NCBI GenBank assembly: GCA_018882825.1
Contig: VERC01000029.1
Coordinates: forward strand, 1 to 14,409
Length of the DNA: 14,409 bases
Direction: 5' to 3'
Source of the DNA: Acidimicrobiia bacterium
Lineage (GTDB): Bacteria; Actinomycetota; Acidimicrobiia; Acidimicrobiales; Acidimicrobilacustridaceae
Position numbers and translations under genes: made by a program. Below are positions 6,226 to 11,992 of the stretch, one piece after another (position 1 is the first letter of the stretch; each line of letters opens with the position of its first letter). Under the pieces are notes generated by a model. It searched no databases and was not told the DNA's origin. It saw nothing but the letters and a program-made list of their open reading frames with translations.

Positions 6226-8382
6226 ATGTCCCCTCGTCCCCGCGGCGCAGCCGCGTCCGGACGGCGATCGTCACGGGCCCGCACCGGCCCTGACGGTGTC
6301 CGTCGTTCCCTCCTCTGGCGTCATCGCCGGGGGCTCTTCGCCGCGGGCCTCCTCGCCGTGGTGGTGGCCACCGGCGTCGGCTTCGTCCTCGTCCAGGTCC
6401 CGCTTCCCGACAGTGATCCCCCGTTGGTCCAGACGACGTTCGTGTGTGCCTCGGACGTCGACGCCGGTTGTGACGCGGCCAATTCCATCGCCCAACTCTC
6501 CGGTGGGGTCGATCGGACGACAGTCGACGCGTCACGGATCCCTCCGGTGCTCGTCGACGCGGTGCTGGCCGCCGAGGACCGCACCTTCTTCGAGCATGGG
6601 GGCGTCGATCCCGCCGGCATCGTCCGGGCGCTGTGGACGAACCTCCGTGCCGGTGGGGTGTCGCAGGGCGGATCGACCATCACCCAGCAGTACGTCAAGA
6701 ACGTCTACCTGACCAGTGAACGGTCGATCACCCGCAAGATCCGCGAGGCGGCGCTCGCCGTGCGGATCGAACGCGACATCCCCAAGAGCGAGATCCTCAC
6801 CCGCTACCTCAACACGATCTACCTCGGCCGGGGCGCCTACGGGGTGGAGGCGGCCTCGCGCGCCTATTTCGGTCGGAGTGTCGACCAGTTGACCGTGGCG
6901 CAGGCGGCGTTCCTCGCCGGGATCATCCGTTCGCCCGAGTCGATGGATCCCCGACTGCCCGACAACGATCCCCGTGCGGCCGCGGCGCGTCAGCGTGCCA
7001 CCACTCGCCGCGCCCAGGTGCTCGATGCCATGGTCGAGACCGGCGCCATCACCCGATCGGATGCCGACGCGGCCAGGCAGGTGGGGTGGGACGACGTCCA
7101 GGTGCGATCGACGCGCAACTCCTTCGGTGTCGTGTCCCATCCCGAGTGGGGGACGTCGTACTTCGTCGACTACGTCCGTCATTGGCTCGGCACGAACGGC
7201 TTCACCGATGCGCAGATCTACGGCGGGGGACTGCGTGTGTACACCACGCTCGACCTCGCCGATCAACGCGCTGCAGCCGAGGCCGTCACCGGGACGCTCG
7301 ACCGTCCCGGTGATCCGGCGGCCGCGATCGTCTCGGTCGACGAGGTCGGCGCAGTGAGGGCCATGATCGGCGGCTTCGACTTCGATGGGACCGGTCCGTA
7401 CTCGAAGGTGAATCTCGCCGTCGGCACCGAAGGAGGGGGTGCGGGCCGCCAGACCGGGTCGGCGTTCAAGGCCTTCACCCTGGCCGAGGCCCTGAAGCAG
7501 GGGATCTCCATCCACGAACAGTTCGATGCGCCGGCCCGCATCGTCATCCCCAGGGCCGATGGCGGTCGCGACTGGAGCGTGGGCAACTACTCCGACGCGG
7601 GGCTCGGGCAACTCGACCTGCTGACGGCCACGATGCAGTCGTCGAACACGGCCTACGCGCAGTTGATGTTGCGAGTCGGGCCGCGCAACGTGGCCGACCT
7701 GGCGACGAAGATGGGCATCACGGCGCCCCTGAGCCCGGTCCCGGCACTGACCCTCGGCACCGGCGAGGTGTCGGTGTACGACATGGCGTCGGCGTACTCC
7801 ACCCTGGCCCGGGGAGGTGAGTACATCGCCCCGACCGTCGTCACCAAGGTCACCGACGCCAAGGGCAACGTGCTCTTCGAGTACCGACCGGTCCGGCGGC
7901 GCGTGCTCGAGCCCAAGGTGGCAGCCGGTGTCGGGTACGTCCTGCATCAGGTGGTCGAGGGCGGCACCGCCACGGGCTCCCGCATCCCGGTGCCGTCGGC
8001 GGGCAAGACGGGGACCACCGAGAACAACCGGGATGCGTGGTTCGTCGGCTACACGTGTCGGTTGACCACCGCCGTATGGGTCGGGTACCCGGACGGCACC
8101 TTCATGCGCAACGTGCACGGCATCTCGGTGACGGGGGGCTCCTTCCCGGCCACCATCTGGCGCCGCTACATGTCGGTGGCCACCAGGGGGGAGCGGTCCT
8201 GCTCCTTCGACTACCCGGCCGATCTGGGCACGACGACCACCTCTTCGTCCACCACCACCTCCACCTCGTCGACGACCACGTCCAGCTCGGTGTCGACCAC
8301 CTCGACCACCTCCACCACCTCGTCGACCACGTCGACCACCTCGACCTCCACCACGACGACCGTCGTGCCCGGGACCCGATGA
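6226..8382 (+). CDS. Class A penicillin-binding protein (transglycosylase/transpeptidase)
   Basis: 718 residues, bifunctional peptidoglycan synthase. A basic cytoplasmic N-terminus precedes one membrane anchor (about 37-59). The GT51 glycosyltransferase domain (about 85-260) shows catalytic E117 in AAEDRTFFEHGGVD, QGGSTITQQYVKN (147-159), E174 in RKIREAALA and RYLNTIYLGRGAYGVEAA (193-210). The transpeptidase domain (about 360-640) shows SxxK at S412-K415, SSN at 472-474 and KTGTT at 594-598, so both active sites look intact. The C-terminus (669-712) is an almost pure Thr/Ser tail ending VVPGTR, with no PASTA domain. It acts outside the membrane, polymerising lipid II and cross-linking stem peptides. 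It starts 9 bp after DUF5318 and has no clear Shine-Dalgarno site, so it likely relies on that transcript. It is equivalent in position to Mycobacterium ponA1. Confidence 0.95.
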   Translation: MSPRPRGAAASGRRSSRARTGPDGVRRSLLWRHRRGLFAAGLLAVVVATGVGFVLVQVPLPDSDPPLVQTTFVCASDVDAGCDAANSIAQLSGGVDRTTVDASRIPPVLVDAVLAAEDRTFFEHGGVDPAGIVRALWTNLRAGGVSQGGSTITQQYVKNVYLTSERSITRKIREAALAVRIERDIPKSEILTRYLNTIYLGRGAYGVEAASRAYFGRSVDQLTVAQAAFLAGIIRSPESMDPRLPDNDPRAAAARQRATTRRAQVLDAMVETGAITRSDADAARQVGWDDVQVRSTRNSFGVVSHPEWGTSYFVDYVRHWLGTNGFTDAQIYGGGLRVYTTLDLADQRAAAEAVTGTLDRPGDPAAAIVSVDEVGAVRAMIGGFDFDGTGPYSKVNLAVGTEGGGAGRQTGSAFKAFTLAEALKQGISIHEQFDAPARIVIPRADGGRDWSVGNYSDAGLGQLDLLTATMQSSNTAYAQLMLRVGPRNVADLATKMGITAPLSPVPALTLGTGEVSVYDMASAYSTLARGGEYIAPTVVTKVTDAKGNVLFEYRPVRRRVLEPKVAAGVGYVLHQVVEGGTATGSRIPVPSAGKTGTTENNRDAWFVGYTCRLTTAVWVGYPDGTFMRNVHGISVTGGSFPATIWRRYMSVATRGERSCSFDYPADLGTTTTSSSTTTSTSSTTTSSSVSTTSTTSTTSSTTSTTSTSTTTTVVPGTR
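8230..8361 (+). repeat. Thr/Ser codon repeat encoding the PBP tail
   Basis: About 132 bp built from ACC, ACG, TCC, TCG and TCT codons in irregular short repeats such as TCGACCACC, encoding residues 669-712 of the penicillin-binding protein with only Thr, Ser and one Val. Such tails are common in actinobacterial cell-wall proteins and may be O-mannosylated or span the wall; this is inference. The repetitiveness makes length variation between strains likely. The valine/glutamate-rich open frame on the opposite strand is a by-product. Confidence 0.8.
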
Positions 8383-8398
8383 GCGATGTTGGTCGCTG

Positions 8399-8432
8399 CC
8401 GGCGGCGGCGGATAGCGTTCGTTCACCGCCGG
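8399..8432 (+). promoter_or_regulatory. panB upstream region: -10 candidate inside an inverted repeat
   Basis: The gap between the PBP stop and panB (8383-8467, 85 bp) holds CCGGCGG (8399-8405) and its inverted copy CCGCCGG (8426-8432). Between them lies TAGCGT (8413-8418), a possible -10 element giving a leader of about 40 nt. The repeat could be an operator or simply the terminator of the upstream gene; the 20-nt loop makes a terminator less likely. Confidence 0.3.
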
Positions 8433-8467
8433 TAGCCGTGGGGCACTGGACGGATCAGGAGGCTTCG

Positions 8468-9334
8468 ATGGCCGCACGCTCGACCGTTCCCTCGGTCCGG
8501 GGCCGCAAGGTCCGGCGCGGGGACGTTCCCTTGGTGATGGTGACCGCCTATGACGCGCCCAGCGCCCGGATGGTCGACGCCGCTGGCGTCGACATCATCC
8601 TCGTCGGCGATTCGGTGGCGATGGTGGTGCTCGGCCACGACGACACCCTCCAGGTGACGGTGGCCGACATGGCCCATCACACCGCGGCCGTGGCCCGGGC
8701 CACGCCGTCTTCCCTCGTCGTGACCGACATGCCGTGGCTCAGTTACCACGTGTCGGTGGCCGACACCGTCACCAATGCGGCGGCGCTGGTGCGGGCCGGT
8801 GCCGAAGCGGTGAAGGTCGAGGGTGGCCGCAAGCGCGTGCCCATGATCGAGGCACTCGTCGATGCCGAGATCCCGGTGATGGGGCACATCGGTCTCACTC
8901 CGCAGTCGGTGAACGCCATGGGTGGGTTCAAGGTGCAGGGTCGTCGACAGGACGCGGCCCTGGCGCTGGTCGACGACGCCCGGGCGCTGGAGGCGGCGGG
9001 ATGCTTCTCGATCGTGATCGAGGGTGTCCCCGACGAGGTGGGTCGGATGATCACCGATGCCGTCGACGTCCCGACCATCGGCATCGGTGCCGGTGCGGGC
9101 TGCGATGGTCAGGTGCTCGTCTTCCACGATGTCCTGGGTCTCGAGGAGAGGGTCACGCCGAAGTTCGTGCGTCGGTACGCCGAGTTGTCGACGGAGGCCG
9201 TCCGTGGCTTGAGTCGGTTCGCGGAGGATGTGCGCACCGGTGCCTTCCCGACGGAGGCCGAGAGCTACTCCGCCACGCGTACCGACCCGGCGTCGATGCG
9301 CGGGCTCTACGGCAGCGCCGCGCCCGTCGACTGA
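8468..9334 (+). CDS. panB: 3-methyl-2-oxobutanoate hydroxymethyltransferase (ketopantoate hydroxymethyltransferase)
   Basis: 288 residues, cytosolic. It transfers a hydroxymethyl group from 5,10-methylene-tetrahydrofolate to alpha-ketoisovalerate to make ketopantoate, the first committed step of pantothenate and coenzyme A synthesis. Visible family signatures: MVTAYDAPSARMVDAAGVD (24-42), VGDS with metal ligand D48, TDMPW with metal ligand D87, VEGG (E118), MGHIGLTPQS (138-147) and catalytic-base E185 in VIEGVP; the spacing tracks the E. coli enzyme (D45, D84, E181). The start is ATG 8468, 5 nt after a perfect AGGAGG (8457-8462); an in-frame GTG at 8438 would place that site inside the gene and is rejected. 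The DUF192 gene follows after 3 bp. No panC, panD or panE is in the window. Confidence 0.96.
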   Translation: MAARSTVPSVRGRKVRRGDVPLVMVTAYDAPSARMVDAAGVDIILVGDSVAMVVLGHDDTLQVTVADMAHHTAAVARATPSSLVVTDMPWLSYHVSVADTVTNAAALVRAGAEAVKVEGGRKRVPMIEALVDAEIPVMGHIGLTPQSVNAMGGFKVQGRRQDAALALVDDARALEAAGCFSIVIEGVPDEVGRMITDAVDVPTIGIGAGAGCDGQVLVFHDVLGLEERVTPKFVRRYAELSTEAVRGLSRFAEDVRTGAFPTEAESYSATRTDPASMRGLYGSAAPVD

Positions 9335-9337
9335 GCG

Positions 9338-9850
9338 ATGGTCCGTCGGGCGGGGCCGGTCGCCGTCCTGCTCGCACTCCTCCTCATCGGTTGCGGTTCG
9401 AGCGGGTCGGCAGCATCGAGCACGGAACAGCGATTGCAGGAGGCAGGGTTCGGTTGTCGGACCCTCACCGTCACCGGTGAGGGTCGAGCGCCACGCGCCG
9501 ACTGCGTGTGGGTCGCCGACACACCGGCGCTGCAGGGTCGCGGCCTCATGGGTGTCGACGATCCCGGGCTCGGCGGCCGCCCGGGCATGGCCTTCGTCTT
9601 CGATCCTCCGGTCGAGGCGTCGTTCTGGATGAAGGACACCCCCCTCCCCCTGACGCTGGTGTGGGTGGGGAAGGACGGTCGGGTGCTCGGAACGCGGGAC
9701 CTGGAGCCCTGCTCGGCCACCTCGGGTTCGGTCTGCACACCGGTGTCACCGCCCGGACCGCTCTCCATGGCCATCGAGGTCCCCCGGGGGCGGGCTCCCG
9801 CACTGGGGCTCGTCCCGGGTGCGAGCGTCTCCCTCGGCGCGCCCTGCTGA
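9338..9850 (+). CDS. DUF192 family lipoprotein
   Basis: 170 residues. A lipoprotein signal peptide (MVRRAG, hydrophobic 7-17, lipobox LIGC with C19) is followed by a Ser/Ala linker. The DUF192 domain follows: QGRGLMGV (66-73), GMAFVFDPPVEASFWMKDTPLPLTLVWV (83-110), then GRVLGTRDLEPC (114-125), which matches the RxxGLM...FWMKNTxxPL pattern of the family. DUF192 function is unestablished; it is a small beta-barrel found exported or fused to other domains. Extra cysteines (C40, C56, C125, C133, C170) could form disulfides outside the membrane. The start lies 3 bp after the panB stop, so the genes are almost certainly co-transcribed, although a shared pathway is not obvious. A strong hairpin follows the stop. 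Confidence 0.88.
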   Translation: MVRRAGPVAVLLALLLIGCGSSGSAASSTEQRLQEAGFGCRTLTVTGEGRAPRADCVWVADTPALQGRGLMGVDDPGLGGRPGMAFVFDPPVEASFWMKDTPLPLTLVWVGKDGRVLGTRDLEPCSATSGSVCTPVSPPGPLSMAIEVPRGRAPALGLVPGASVSLGAPC

Positions 9851-9860
9851 GTCGGTCCTC

Positions 9861-9889
9861 GCCGTCGGACCCGCCGCCGGTCCGACGGC
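9861..9889 (+). terminator. Strong GC-rich hairpin terminator after the panB-DUF192 pair
   Basis: GCCGTCGGACC (9861-9871) pairs perfectly over 11 bp with GGTCCGACGGC (9879-9889) around a 7-nt loop. It sits 10 bp after the DUF192 stop and before the rpsF promoter. There is no T-tract, which is usual for actinobacterial hairpin terminators. It would separate the panB unit from the ribosomal/replication operon. Confidence 0.7.
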
Positions 9890-9905
9890 CCGGGTCGCAC
9901 CGCAC

Positions 9906-9935
9906 TTGGGTCGGAGAGCGTCGGTCCGGTAGGTT
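9906..9935 (+). promoter_or_regulatory. Candidate promoter of the rpsF-ssb-rpsR-rplI operon
   Basis: TTGGGT (9906-9911) and TAGGTT (9930-9935) are separated by 18 bp and resemble a housekeeping sigma factor -35/-10 pair. Transcription would start near 9942-9945, leaving a leader of about 78-80 nt before the rpsF ATG. It lies between the hairpin terminator and the structured leader. Confidence 0.5.
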
Positions 9936-9955
9936 GCCGGTTCCAATCAAGCCCT

Positions 9956-9999
9956 GCCCCGAGCGTTCGGGGCTCCGGTTCCCGTCGAGACGGCCCGGA
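9956..9999 (+). promoter_or_regulatory. Structured 5' leader of rpsF (two tandem hairpins), possible ribosomal protein autoregulatory site
   Basis: Hairpin 1: GCCCCGA (9956-9962), loop GCGT, TCGGGGC (9967-9973), a perfect 7-bp stem. Hairpin 2 follows immediately: TCCGG (9974-9978) pairs with CCGGA (9995-9999), with an inner CCGT (9982-9985)/ACGG (9990-9993) stem and an asymmetric internal loop. The Shine-Dalgarno site starts 8 nt later. rpsF leaders in many bacteria bind the S6:S18 complex through a hairpin with an unpaired CCG; whether this leader contains that motif is not established here. Confidence 0.4.
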
Positions 10000-10022
10000 T
10001 CCAGAGGGAGGTGAGGCGCTCC

Positions 10023-10364
10023 ATGCGGGCGTACGAACTCATGATCATCTTCGACGGCGACGTCGAGGACACTGCGGTGAACGCGCAACTGGCGGCGGTC
10101 AACGCTCTCGTCGAGGCCGGTGGTGGCACCGTGGCCAAGACCGAACGGTGGGGTCGTCGGCGTTTCGCCTACGAGATCAACCACAAGTGGGAAGGCATCT
10201 ACGTCATCCTCGAGATCTCGACCAGCGGTCGCGATCTCCACGAGGTGGAGCGGGTGCTGCATCTCGCGGACGAGGTCGTCCGCCACAAGGTCATCCGTCT
10301 GCCCGACAAGGAGGCCGCTCGTCGCGGTCTGTTGGGCAGCGTCAGCCCGGCCACCGCCGGGTAA
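10023..10364 (+). CDS. rpsF: 30S ribosomal protein S6
   Basis: 113 residues, slightly longer than the usual 95-100 because of a short C-terminal tail. It opens MRAYELMIIFDGDV and contains GGTVAKTERWGRRRFAYEINHK (residues 38-59) and VERVLHLADEVVRHKVIRL, all typical of S6, which binds 16S rRNA together with S18 on the platform of the small subunit. The start is ATG 10023, 8 nt after GGAGGTGA (10007-10014), a full match to the 16S 3' end; an in-frame GTG at 10011 lies inside that site and is rejected. First gene of an operon with ssb, rpsR and rplI, the classic arrangement. Confidence 0.96.
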   Translation: MRAYELMIIFDGDVEDTAVNAQLAAVNALVEAGGGTVAKTERWGRRRFAYEINHKWEGIYVILEISTSGRDLHEVERVLHLADEVVRHKVIRLPDKEAARRGLLGSVSPATAG

Positions 10365-10376
10365 CGGGAGGTCCCC

Positions 10377-10841
10377 ATGGCACCAGGCAATTCCGTCACG
10401 CTCGTCGGCAACTGCACGCGTGATCCCGAACTCCGATTCACCTCCAGCGGTCAGGCGGTGGCCACCTTCGGTCTCGCCGTGAATCGCCGGTGGCAGAACC
10501 GCCAGACCAACGAATGGGAGGAGCAGGTCTCCTTCTTCGACGTCACGGTGTGGCAGCAGATGGCCGAGAACGTGGCCGAGTCCGTCACCAAGGGCACTCG
10601 CGTGGTGGTCACCGGTCGTCTCGACCAGCGCTCTTGGGAGACCCAGGACGGCGACAAGCGTTCGAAGATCGAGGTCGTGGCCGATGAAGTCGCGCCCAGT
10701 CTCCGCTACGCGACCGCGCAGATCGTGCGCAACGAGCGCCGCGAGGGCGGCGACTTCTCCGGAGGTGGCGGCGGCGGCGCAGGCCGCGCCGTTCCCAACG
10801 AACCCCCCGCTGGATACGACATGGACGAGGAGCCGTTCTGA
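10377..10841 (+). CDS. ssb: Single-stranded DNA-binding protein
   Basis: 154 residues. The N-terminal OB-fold (about 1-112) begins [21 protein letters not shown] and contains [29 protein letters not shown] and [17 protein letters not shown], the standard SSB core that binds ssDNA as a tetramer. A short Gly-rich linker ([12 protein letters not shown], about 128-139) leads to the acidic tip DMDEEPF, a variant of the DDDIPF tail that recruits replication and repair proteins. It starts 12 bp after rpsF with GGGAGGT (10366-10372) as ribosome site, and its stop overlaps the rpsR start (TGATG). The linker is short compared with mycobacterial or streptomycete SSB. Confidence 0.97.
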   Translation: MAPGNSVTLVGNCTRDPELRFTSSGQAVATFGLAVNRRWQNRQTNEWEEQVSFFDVTVWQQMAENVAESVTKGTRVVVTGRLDQRSWETQDGDKRSKIEVVADEVAPSLRYATAQIVRNERREGGDFSGGGGGGAGRAVPNEPPAGYDMDEEPF

Positions 10842-11266
10842 TGGCGAAGGCAGCGCCCAAGCGCGCGAGGACGAAGGACAACGGACGACGCCTCAAGAAG
10901 AAGGTGAGCGTCCTCACCCAGGAGAAGGTGGAGTACGTCGACTACAAGGACGTCAACCTCCTCCGTCGATTCATGTCGGACCGGGCCAAGATCCGGGCTC
11001 GTCGTGTCAGCGGCAACGACTCCCAGCAGCAGAAGGAGATCGCCCGCGCCATCAAGAACGCCCGGGAGATGGCGTTGCTGCCCTATGCCAACCGCGTCAC
11101 CACCCAGCGTGGTGGACGCGATCGCGGCGAGCGCGGTGACCGGGGCGATCGTGGGGATCGCGGCGATCGCGGATTCCGCCCCGAGAACGCCGAGTCGGCC
11201 CCTGCGGCCACCGAGGCCGTCGTCGACGAGGTCGTCGAGACCGAGGTGCTGGAGGTCACGGAGTGA
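10841..11266 (+). CDS. rpsR: 30S ribosomal protein S18 with long C-terminal RGD-repeat/acidic extension
   Basis: 141 residues, against 75-90 for ordinary S18. Residues 1-22 are a basic tail, 23-88 are the S18 core ([18 protein letters not shown], then ITARR-type KIRARRVSG and the [21 protein letters not shown] helix). Residues 89-141 are an added tail: [12 protein letters not shown] with four consecutive RGD units (98-109), then a Pro/Ala segment and an acidic end ([15 protein letters not shown]). No Cys pair is present, so this is a zinc-free S18. The core binds 16S rRNA beside S6. The extension is genuinely in frame: the stop lies in a GTGA overlap with rplI, and tail codons for LEV supply the GGAGGT site of rplI. 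The start overlaps the ssb stop, with GAGGAG at 10827-10832. Role of the tail unknown. Confidence 0.93.
   Translation: MAKAAPKRARTKDNGRRLKKKVSVLTQEKVEYVDYKDVNLLRRFMSDRAKIRARRVSGNDSQQQKEIARAIKNAREMALLPYANRVTTQRGGRDRGERGDRGDRGDRGDRGFRPENAESAPAATEAVVDEVVETEVLEVTE
11123..11167 (+). repeat. Tandem 9-bp repeat in rpsR encoding RG(E/D) units
   Basis: Five imperfect 9-bp units of the form CGNGGNGAN encode RGE and then RGD four times (S18 residues 95-109). The units differ at third codon positions and at one E/D change, as in a repeat that has been retained under protein-level constraint rather than a fresh slippage product. Confidence 0.75.
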
Positions 11267-11709
11267 AGGTGTTGCTGCGTTCCGACGTGGCCGGTCTCGG
11301 CCAGAAGGGCGACATCGTCGAGGTGGCCGACGGCTACGGCCGTAACTACCTCCTGCCCAAGGGCTTCGCGGTGCTCGCCTCGGGCGGCGTGGCGGCCCAG
11401 GCCGAGTCGATGCGTCGGTCGCGCGAACAGCGCGATGCCGTCGACCGGGCTGCGGCCGAGGAGTTGGCTGCCCGTCTCGGCGTCGCCTCCGTCGCGGTGT
11501 CGGCTCGGGTGAAGGGCGAGGGCGAGCTGTTCGGTTCGGTCTCGGTCACCGAGATCGTCGATGCGGTGTCGGCCCAGTTGGGCGTCGACCTCGATCGCCA
11601 TCTCGTCCACCTCGACGAGCCCATCCGCACCGTCGGCTCCCATCAGGCCTCGGTCCGGCTCCACCCGCAGGTGGAGGTCCGACTGGGCGTCGAGGTGTCG
11701 GCCGCCTAG
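11263..11709 (+). CDS. rplI: 50S ribosomal protein L9
   Basis: 148 residues, the normal length. The N-terminal rRNA-binding domain opens [36 protein letters not shown] (L9 signature GxxGxxVxVxxGYxRNxLxPxxxA), followed by the long connecting helix (about 45-72) and the C-terminal domain ending [13 protein letters not shown]9 binds domain V of 23S rRNA and extends from the ribosome, affecting reading-frame fidelity. The start is GTG 11263, overlapping the rpsR stop by four bases, with GGAGGT (11251-11256) 6 nt upstream. Last gene of the operon before a 279-bp gap. Confidence 0.96.
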   Translation: MKVLLRSDVAGLGQKGDIVEVADGYGRNYLLPKGFAVLASGGVAAQAESMRRSREQRDAVDRAAAEELAARLGVASVAVSARVKGEGELFGSVSVTEIVDAVSAQLGVDLDRHLVHLDEPIRTVGSHQASVRLHPQVEVRLGVEVSAA

Positions 11710-11726
11710 GAACCGTTGGACCATTC

Positions 11727-11745
11727 GTCCACAGTCCCTGTGGAC
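11727..11745 (+). terminator. Inverted repeat after rplI, possible terminator or paired DnaA boxes
   Basis: GTCCACAG (11727-11734) and CTGTGGAC (11738-11745) form a perfect 8-bp stem around a 3-nt loop, 17 bp after the rplI stop. It could end the rpsF operon transcript, but there is no T-tract and the two arms are also DnaA-box-like sites in opposite orientation, so its role is ambiguous. Confidence 0.4.
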
Positions 11746-11800
11746 CACGCCACGGTCGTCCACAGCATCGGCTCCGCTCGGGTCCGTCACAGGCCCTGAC

Positions 11801-11806
11801 TACCGT
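11801..11806 (+). promoter_or_regulatory. Candidate -10 element upstream of the small ORF and dnaB
   Basis: TACCGT followed by 6 nt and an ATG at 11813 matches the leaderless arrangement seen before other genes here. No other clear TANNNT hexamer close to dnaB was found (TAGCGA at 11950 lacks the final T), so this may be the dnaB promoter. Three DnaA-box-like sites lie just upstream and two lie downstream of it. Confidence 0.35.
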
Positions 11807-11812
11807 CGCCCC

Positions 11813-11992
11813 ATGGGCACGAAGGTCGCCTCGACGTGGAGTTCCCTGTTCGTTCCCTCGAGGATCCGAACCTTCGCGCCCCCGTCCCGGAGGCATTGTC
11901 CACAGTTCGTCCACAGGGGATCGGGGGGTCATCCACCGGGTTCTCCTCCTAGCGATCCCCAGCCCGATCGGGGGAGAGTGCACGGGTCATGA
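11813..11992 (+). CDS. Possible leaderless small protein overlapping dnaB (59 aa, uncertain)
   Basis: An ORF of 59 codons (MGTKVASTWSSLFVPSRIRT at the N-terminus) starts 6 nt after the TACCGT hexamer and ends in TGA at 11990-11992, overlapping the dnaB start as ATGA. This is the same coupling overlap as GNAT/DUF6049. The first 26 or so codons have high GC at third positions; the second half, which contains the two downstream DnaA boxes and many Pro, Gly and Arg codons, does not look like ordinary coding sequence. I do not recognise the product. It may be a translated leader coupling ribosomes into dnaB, or chance. Confidence 0.22.
   Translation: MGTKVASTWSSLFVPSRIRTFAPPSRRHCPQFVHRGSGGHPPGSPPSDPQPDRGRVHGS

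Larger units (their letters stand above)
11725..11915 (+). promoter_or_regulatory. Cluster of DnaA-box-like 9-mers between rplI and dnaB
   Basis: One exact actinobacterial DnaA box, TTGTCCACA (11896-11904, plus), and four one-mismatch copies: TCGTCCACA at 11725-11733, 11756-11764 and 11907-11915 (plus) and TGGTCCACA at 11739-11747 (minus strand). The core GTCCACAG occurs five times in 190 bp. The last two boxes start 11 bp apart, about one helical turn. No AT-rich unwinding element is visible and neither dnaA nor dnaN is here, so a DnaA-responsive regulatory or titration site is more likely than the replication origin. One-mismatch copies also occur by chance elsewhere in the window (for example 6632-6640). 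Confidence 0.5.

Noticed and set aside
6632..6640. TCGTCCACA on the minus strand inside the PBP gene
   Set aside because: A single isolated one-mismatch DnaA-like site in coding sequence is expected by chance at this base composition.
6532..8118. 528-codon minus-strand open frame opposite the penicillin-binding protein
   Set aside because: Composition is typical of antisense noise and the sense strand encodes all GT51 and transpeptidase motifs.
8438..8467. GTG at 8438 as the panB start
   Set aside because: The perfect AGGAGG at 8457-8462 lies 5 nt before ATG 8468 and would be inside the gene; the added residues do not resemble PanB.
8211..8477. Minus-strand frame with a Val/Glu/Asp-rich repeat
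   Set aside because: It is the reverse complement of the Thr/Ser tail codons; no promoter or ribosome site supports it.
10011..10022. GTG at 10011 as the rpsF start
   Set aside because: It is part of the GGAGGTGA Shine-Dalgarno site, and S6 proteins begin at the MRxYE motif.
11783..11791. TCCGTCACA as a further DnaA box
   Set aside because: Too many mismatches to TTGTCCACA.
11710..11988. Interpretation of the DnaA-box cluster as the chromosomal origin
   Set aside because: No AT-rich unwinding region, too few exact boxes and no dnaA or dnaN nearby; retained only as a regulatory or titration candidate.
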